The notes under the pieces: model-generated
The model's database searches: none
Seen by the model: only the letters and a program-made list of their open reading frames with translations
Told to the model about the DNA's origin: nothing
Translations under genes and position numbers: made by a program
In this document: one piece after another, positions 59,444-64,000 of the stretch
Numbering within the stretch: position 1 is the first letter of the stretch
Layout: the number at the start of each line of letters is the position of its first letter
From: JABMOV01 sp964654545
GTDB taxonomy: Bacteria > Fidelibacterota > Marinisomatia > Marinisomatales > JABMOV01
Direction of reading: 5' to 3'
DNA length: 64,000 nucleotides
Assembly: GCA_964654545.1 (NCBI GenBank)
Contig: CAZZIU010000001.1
Location: forward strand, 1 to 64,000

Positions 59444-59626
59444 ATGGCACTACCAAAAACAAGAATTTCCCGAGCACGTGGGCGCAAGAGACGCACCCAT
59501 TGGAAAGCGGCTCATGTGTCCTTTATGGAATGTCCTCAATGTGGCTCAATGAAAATGCCCCATCGGGCTTGTCCTGACTGCGGATACTACCGCGGTCGAC
59601 CTGTTGTATCAGCGAAGGAATCATAA
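59444..59626 (+). CDS. rpmF: 50S ribosomal protein L32
   Basis: A 60-residue ribosomal protein with P-K-x-R-x-S-R-A-R-x-x-x-R-R and an intact zinc finger C-P-Q-C (about 29-32) and C-P-D-C (about 43-46). GGAGAG precedes ATG 59444. The yceD-rpmF-plsX-fab order is widely conserved. Confidence 0.96.
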   Translation: MALPKTRISRARGRKRRTHWKAAHVSFMECPQCGSMKMPHRACPDCGYYRGRPVVSAKES

Positions 59627-59632
59627 ACCTCA

Positions 59633-60637
59633 ATGATCATAGCCCTGGATGCTATGGGGGGAGACAATGCCCCTGCCGTGGTTGTGCAGGGTGCCATCCA
59701 AGCGTTATCTGAAACGACCGATGAATTGTCTATCATTGTTTTGGGCGATGAACAAAGTATAAAACCATTACTGGGTGAATTTACCTCCCCTCGGCTTTCC
59801 ATTGTACATACCAGCCAGACTGTAACCATGAATGAACGTGCATCCAAGGTATATAAAAACAAACCAGATTCATCATTGGTTCGTGGTATACGAATGGTAA
59901 ACGATAATGAGGCAGACGCTTTTGTGAGCGCTGGAAATACGGGCGCAGTTATGACAGCATCGCTTTTGACTTACGGCAGGATCAAACATGTTCGGCGTCC
60001 GGCACTTGGAGTATACATACCGACTTTAAAAGGTGGGAAAATATTGTGTGACGTGGGTGCTAATCCAGAAGCAAAACCTTACCATTTATTGCAGTTTGCT
60101 ATTATGGCCAGCCATTATTTTGACCAGGTAGAAGAATATAAAAATCCGACCATTGGACTAATCAATATTGGCGCCGAGTCCAACAAGGGAAGTGAGTTAT
60201 ACCAGCAATCTTACCAGCTCCTATCCAGGGAATTGCCAAATTTCGTTGGAAATGTTGAGGGTCGTCATATCATGGATTGTGATGCAGATGTCCTGGTCTG
60301 TGATGGGTTTGTAGGAAACACCCTCCTAAAATTTGCAGAAGGTTGGGTAAATGTATTTGCGAATGAGATTAAATCAAGCATATCGCAAAAATTATCATAT
60401 CAAATAGGTGCTTTTTTATTAAAACCAGTGTTTATGGCATTTGCGAAAAAATTTGACTATGAAGAGCATGGTGGTACACCACTATTAGGGGTTAATGGGG
60501 TATCGGTAATTACCCATGGAAGCGCAGGGCCAAAAGCTATCTGCAATTCAATCCATGTGGCTAAAAAATGTGTTGATGAGAAATTAATTTCAAATATTAG
60601 AATGAGTTTAGAAGAACATTTAGGAGCAAACGCATGA
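59633..60637 (+). CDS. plsX: Phosphate acyltransferase PlsX
   Basis: A 334-residue enzyme making acyl-phosphate from acyl-ACP for phospholipid synthesis. It opens I-I-A-L-D-A-M-G-G-D-N-A-P, and has S-A-G-N-T-G-A-V-M and V-C-D-G-F-V-G-N and E-E-H-G-G-T-P-L-L. Length is normal. It overlaps fabH by ATGA. Confidence 0.96.
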   Translation: MIIALDAMGGDNAPAVVVQGAIQALSETTDELSIIVLGDEQSIKPLLGEFTSPRLSIVHTSQTVTMNERASKVYKNKPDSSLVRGIRMVNDNEADAFVSAGNTGAVMTASLLTYGRIKHVRRPALGVYIPTLKGGKILCDVGANPEAKPYHLLQFAIMASHYFDQVEEYKNPTIGLINIGAESNKGSELYQQSYQLLSRELPNFVGNVEGRHIMDCDADVLVCDGFVGNTLLKFAEGWVNVFANEIKSSISQKLSYQIGAFLLKPVFMAFAKKFDYEEHGGTPLLGVNGVSVITHGSAGPKAICNSIHVAKKCVDEKLISNIRMSLEEHLGANA

Positions 60638-61620
60638 AGGCAGCCATTACCGCAACTGCACATTATGTCCCCGATCATGTTATGACCAACCACGATTTAG
60701 AAAAGATGGTGGATACTTCTGATGAATGGATACGCACGAGAACTGGCATCGCGGAAAGACGAGTTGTCGCCAAAGGACAGGCTTCAGCCGATATGTCCAC
60801 ACGTATAGCACGATCCCTGATGGAAAAATCGAATTCGGACCCATCAGAGATTGAAGCAATTATTATTGCCACAGTAACACCCGATATGCACTTCCCTTCT
60901 ACAGCGGCACTTGTACAGAATAATATCGGTGCCAAAAATGCTTGGGGATTTGATCTTTCCGGAGCCTGCACCGGATTTTTATATGCTCTTGAATGCGGTA
61001 CCAAATTCATTGAGTCAGGTAAGTACAAGAAAGTCATTGTCATTGGTGTGGATACAATGAGTTCCATTTTAGACTATACAGACAGAAACACCTGCGTGTT
61101 GTTTGGAGATGGTGCGGGCGGAGTATTGCTAGAACCTGCAAAGAACGAAAATGTTGGCATTCTTGATTCAATACTTCATATCGACGGTGCCGGCGGTGAT
61201 TACCTGAAAATGCCTGGTGGTGGTTCATTAAATGGGACATCTCTGGAAACCGTTGAAAACAAAATGCATTATATTCAACAAGATGGAAAAGTGGTTTTTA
61301 AATTCGCTGTCAAAGGAATGGCCGATGTAAGTGCTGAAATCATGGAACGCAACGGTTTTGAAGGAAAAGACATAAAATTATTTATCCCGCATCAGGCGAA
61401 TAAACGTATAATTGATGCCACCGCTACACGATGCAATCTGAAGCCTGAACAGGTCCTCATCAATATTGATCGATATGGTAACACAACCGCCGGGACGATC
61501 CCTATTGGAATCAATGAAGCAGTCATGGATGGGCGAATTCAGGATGGTGACGTACTATTATTAGCAGCTTTCGGTGCTGGATTTACATGGGGAAGCACAC
61601 TAATCCGCTGGGGTAATTGA
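60634..61620 (+). CDS. fabH: Beta-ketoacyl-ACP synthase III
   Basis: A 328-residue thiolase-fold enzyme starting fatty-acid synthesis by joining acetyl-CoA and malonyl-ACP. The catalytic triad is present: Cys 112 (S-G-A-C-T-G-F), His in P-H-Q-A-N-K and Asn in Y-G-N-T-T-A-G. The R-T-G-I-A-E-R-R motif near the start is typical. Its neighbour plsX uses the final product. Confidence 0.96.
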   Translation: MKAAITATAHYVPDHVMTNHDLEKMVDTSDEWIRTRTGIAERRVVAKGQASADMSTRIARSLMEKSNSDPSEIEAIIIATVTPDMHFPSTAALVQNNIGAKNAWGFDLSGACTGFLYALECGTKFIESGKYKKVIVIGVDTMSSILDYTDRNTCVLFGDGAGGVLLEPAKNENVGILDSILHIDGAGGDYLKMPGGGSLNGTSLETVENKMHYIQQDGKVVFKFAVKGMADVSAEIMERNGFEGKDIKLFIPHQANKRIIDATATRCNLKPEQVLINIDRYGNTTAGTIPIGINEAVMDGRIQDGDVLLLAAFGAGFTWGSTLIRWGN

Positions 61621-61623
61621 CAC

Positions 61624-62550
61624 ATGAAGATTGCATTTCTATTTCCTGGACAAGCGTCACAAAAAGTCGGTATGGGCAAGGAATTATACGATACTACTGA
61701 TTTGGGGAAAGCGTATTTTTCCTTGGCGAATGAAATTATGGGCGAAGATATCCAATCCATAATCTTTAATGGTCCTGATGAAGTTTTAAAACAAACCAAA
61801 TACACCCAACCGGCGATCTATATTGTCAGTGTTATACTAGGAGAATTGTTATTAGAAAATCGTGTTGTTCCCCATGCCGTTGCCGGCCACAGTTTGGGTG
61901 AGTATTCAGCACTAACAATTGCCGGCGCCTTTGATTTCACCAGCGGCTTGGAATTGGTTAAATTAAGAGCAAGTTCCATGTTTGAGGCAGGTCAAAAATA
62001 TCCAGGAACAATGGCAGCACTTATTGGAGCCTCAGCTGATGAAGTTGAAAAGTTATGTAAACATGCGTCGAGCAGCAATTCCATTGTAGTTCCTGCAAAC
62101 TTTAATTCACCTGGACAAATTGTGATTTCTGGTGATGTACCTGCCGTACGCAACGCAATCCAGGCTGCATCAGACTTTGGTGCTCGAAAGGCAGTCGAGC
62201 TAAATGTATCCGGAGCCTTTCACTCGCCGCTCATGAGTTCTGCAAGAGAAGCACTTGCGCAAAAGCTCCATCAGGTGGAAATTCTGGATACACATTTCCC
62301 TTTGTATAATAACGTAGATGCAAAACCTGTGACCAAAGGCAATGAAATCAAAGATGGCTTGGAACGACAGCTGGAAAATCCGGTTCGTTGGGAAAAATCA
62401 GTTGAAAAAATGATTAATGATGGTGTGGAAAGATTCATAGAGGTGGGTCCTGGTAACGTATTGCAGGGGCTGCAGCGTCGCATAAATCGTGATATTCCAA
62501 TTACCGGCGTGGAAAACCTGGCTCAAATCAAGGAGTTTGACCATGTTTGA
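61624..62550 (+). CDS. fabD: Malonyl-CoA:ACP transacylase
   Basis: A 308-residue enzyme loading malonate onto ACP. The start F-P-G-Q-A-S-Q-K-V-G-M-G, the nucleophile Ser in G-H-S-L-G-E-Y, the His in G-A-F-H-S-P-L-M and the E-V-G-P-G motif are all seen. AccD in the window makes part of its substrate supply. It overlaps fabG by 8 bases. Confidence 0.96.
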   Translation: MKIAFLFPGQASQKVGMGKELYDTTDLGKAYFSLANEIMGEDIQSIIFNGPDEVLKQTKYTQPAIYIVSVILGELLLENRVVPHAVAGHSLGEYSALTIAGAFDFTSGLELVKLRASSMFEAGQKYPGTMAALIGASADEVEKLCKHASSSNSIVVPANFNSPGQIVISGDVPAVRNAIQAASDFGARKAVELNVSGAFHSPLMSSAREALAQKLHQVEILDTHFPLYNNVDAKPVTKGNEIKDGLERQLENPVRWEKSVEKMINDGVERFIEVGPGNVLQGLQRRINRDIPITGVENLAQIKEFDHV

Positions 62551-63289
62551 GTTGACAGACAAAGTTGCACTTGTCACCGGAGCCTCAAAAGGGATCGGTA
62601 AAGGAATTGCATTGCAATTAGCAAAAGCAGGTGCCACTGTAGTGTGTGTCAGCCGGACAGAATCGCAACTAAAAGACGTGGTAGAACAAATTAAGGCTGA
62701 GAATGGGAATGCCAGTTACACTGAATGTGATATAGCCAATCCGGATACATTTTCCGCTACTATAAAACAGACTGTAGATGAATATGGAAGGGTTGACATA
62801 CTCGTTAACAACGCTGGTATTACAAAAGATACTCTGCTTATGAGAATGTCTGATGATGACTGGGAACAGGTTTTGGATATTAATCTTAAAGGTGCCTTTA
62901 ATGGCACCAAAGCGGTATCACGCCCTATGATGAAGCAACGGTTCGGGCGTATTATTAACATTTCATCGGTAGTTGGTTTGACCGGAAATGCCGGGCAGGC
63001 AAACTATGCCGCATCAAAAGCAGGATTAATTGGCTTTACAAAATCCGTTGCCAAAGAATTCGCATCCCGTGGAATTACAGTAAACTGTATAGCACCGGGA
63101 TATATAGAAACAGAAATGACAAACGCAATAACTGACACTGCAAAAGAAATTTTGCTTGGTCAGATTCCGTTAGGTCGCATTGGCGCGGCTAAGGATATTG
63201 CAGTAATGGTTAACTTTTTAGCTTCCGACGAGGCCGGCTATATTACAGGTCAAACATTTGCGGTCGACGGCGGAATGACAATGATATAA
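62543..63289 (+). CDS. fabG: 3-oxoacyl-ACP reductase
   Basis: A 248-residue NADPH-dependent short-chain reductase. The cofactor loop T-G-A-S-K-G-I-G, N-N-A-G-I and the active Y-A-A-S-K are present, with the Ser in I-N-I-S-S-V. I use ATG 62543, seven bases after AAGGAG (62530-62535); the frame continues back to 62489 inside fabD without a good site. Confidence 0.96.
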   Translation: MFELTDKVALVTGASKGIGKGIALQLAKAGATVVCVSRTESQLKDVVEQIKAENGNASYTECDIANPDTFSATIKQTVDEYGRVDILVNNAGITKDTLLMRMSDDDWEQVLDINLKGAFNGTKAVSRPMMKQRFGRIINISSVVGLTGNAGQANYAASKAGLIGFTKSVAKEFASRGITVNCIAPGYIETEMTNAITDTAKEILLGQIPLGRIGAAKDIAVMVNFLASDEAGYITGQTFAVDGGMTMI

Positions 63290-63302
63290 CAAGGAGGTAC
63301 GA

Positions 63303-63530
63303 ATGTCCACTTTCGACAAAGTTAAAGAAGTAATTGTTGATAAATTGGGTGTTGAAGAAGATAAAATCACGATGGAAGCATCTTTTGTTGATGACTTGGG
63401 AGCAGATTCATTGGATACTGTGGAACTCATTATGGAATTAGAAGAAGAGTTTGGAATTGAAATCCCTGATGAAGATGCAGAAAACATGACGACTGTAGGA
63501 TCAGCTGTAGAATACATCGACAAAAAATAA
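63303..63530 (+). CDS. acpP: Acyl carrier protein
   Basis: A 75-residue acidic carrier. Ser 36 in G-A-D-S-L-D-T-V-E-L is the phosphopantetheine site. A very strong AAGGAGG site lies before ATG 63303, matching the high ACP need. Confidence 0.97.
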   Translation: MSTFDKVKEVIVDKLGVEEDKITMEASFVDDLGADSLDTVELIMELEEEFGIEIPDEDAENMTTVGSAVEYIDKK

Positions 63531-63545
63531 CCAATAAATACTATT

Positions 63546-64000
63546 ATGCATGATCGTCGGGTAGTTATTACCGGAATGGGTGCATTGGCCCCAAATGGTA
63601 ACAATGTTGAACAGTTTTGGAACGCACTCCTGGCAGGGAAAAGCGGTATTGGACCCATTACCTGCTATGATACAGATAACCACTCTGTTAAAATAGCCGG
63701 GGAATTATCTGATTTTTCTGCGGATGATTATATCGATCCTCAAGAACTTCGGAGATTGGACAGGTTTACTGTTCTGGCGTTGATAGCTGCACAGGAAGCT
63801 ATCGAACATTCAGGTTTGGACCTGGCAGGAATAAACCTTGAACGGGTCGGAGTAACCATGGGAACGGGGGTTGGCGGTATCCGAACACTTGAGGAGCAGC
63901 ATTCTGTTTATCTTCAAAAAGGATCCAAACGCGTTTCTCCCCTGTTTGTCCCCAAAATGATTGCCAATATTGGAGCCGCACATCTCTCAATTAAATTCGG
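63546..64000 (+). CDS. fabF: Beta-ketoacyl-ACP synthase II (5' part)
   Basis: The frame from ATG 63546 runs off the right edge after 151 codons. It reads R-R-V-V-I-T-G-M-G-A-L-A-P-N-G, then S-G-I-G-P-I, D-R-F-T-V-L-A and G-T-G-V-G-G-I, which is the FabF N-terminal half. The active-site Cys lies just beyond the window. It follows acpP by 15 bases, the classical order. Confidence 0.93.
   Translation, partial: MHDRRVVITGMGALAPNGNNVEQFWNALLAGKSGIGPITCYDTDNHSVKIAGELSDFSADDYIDPQELRRLDRFTVLALIAAQEAIEHSGLDLAGINLERVGVTMGTGVGGIRTLEEQHSVYLQKGSKRVSPLFVPKMIANIGAAHLSIKF

Overview
The window looks like a chromosomal segment of a diderm bacterium of the Fibrobacterota-Chlorobiota-Bacteroidota (FCB) superphylum. 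My best guess is Candidatus Neomarinimicrobiota (SAR406) or a close relative, inferred from the gene mix rather than from a marker tree. Pointers are a PorX-type response regulator with a PglZ domain, a GldA/GldF/GldG-type ABC system with a DUF4340-type partner, meso-diaminopimelate-type MurE, KdsD (Kdo/LPS synthesis), several lipobox lipoproteins, visibly AT-rich DNA, and clear Shine-Dalgarno sites before many genes. Such sites argue against Bacteroidota proper. No tRNA, rRNA or CRISPR array was seen. Almost all of the window is ordinary core chromosome.

Region 1 (1-23.2 kb, minus strand) is a long, tightly packed co-directional run. In transcription order it holds porX, tsaE, tsaB, rimI, accD, surE, guaA, glmS, an LpoA-like TPR/periplasmic-binding protein, pgeF, uppP, a sodium/solute symporter, holA, an ECF sigma factor, its putative anti-sigma factor, a GAF-GGDEF protein, a TPR lipoprotein, a LolB-like lipoprotein and four glycosyltransferases. 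Many junctions are ATGA overlaps. The last codons of a possible sulfotransferase end head-on against this run at the left edge.

Region 2 (23.3-31.4 kb) has a ROK sugar kinase (minus), the gldA-F-G-like ABC operon (plus), a shared terminator, kdsD and a rhodanese pair (minus), and a RodZ-like protein (plus). Region 3 (31.4-32.3 kb) is the one scarred interval: a VOC-family gene with a frameshift, cut by the end of an IS256-type element, then non-coding DNA carrying a two-repeat MraZ box.

Region 4 (32.3-48.1 kb) is a complete-looking dcw cluster: mraZ, rsmH, ftsL, ftsI (with a PASTA domain), murE, murF, mraY, murD, ftsW, murG, murC, ftsQ, ftsA, ftsZ, closed by a strong terminator; murB and ddl are absent from it. 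Region 5 (48.1-56.7 kb) holds rpmB, a GNAT acetyltransferase, dusB, a 1-pyrroline-5-carboxylate dehydrogenase, a COG2403-like GTPase (cyclic 2,3-diphosphoglycerate synthetase family) beside a carbamate kinase, then sucC, sucD and ndk. Region 6 (56.7-64 kb) holds a SPOR lipoprotein, an odd Cys-rich membrane protein, yceD-rpmF, and plsX-fabH-fabD-fabG-acpP-fabF, the last cut by the window edge.

Taken together the window encodes envelope building: undecaprenyl carrier, amino-sugar, murein, Kdo and fatty-acid synthesis, septation, and glycosylation, with translation and tRNA-modification genes between. I found no clear new defence or mobile system. The items best worth a second look are the GTPase/carbamate-kinase pair, a cupredoxin-like domain fused to a rhodanese, the Cys-rich membrane protein, the LpoA-like protein beside glmS, and the IS scar next to mraZ.
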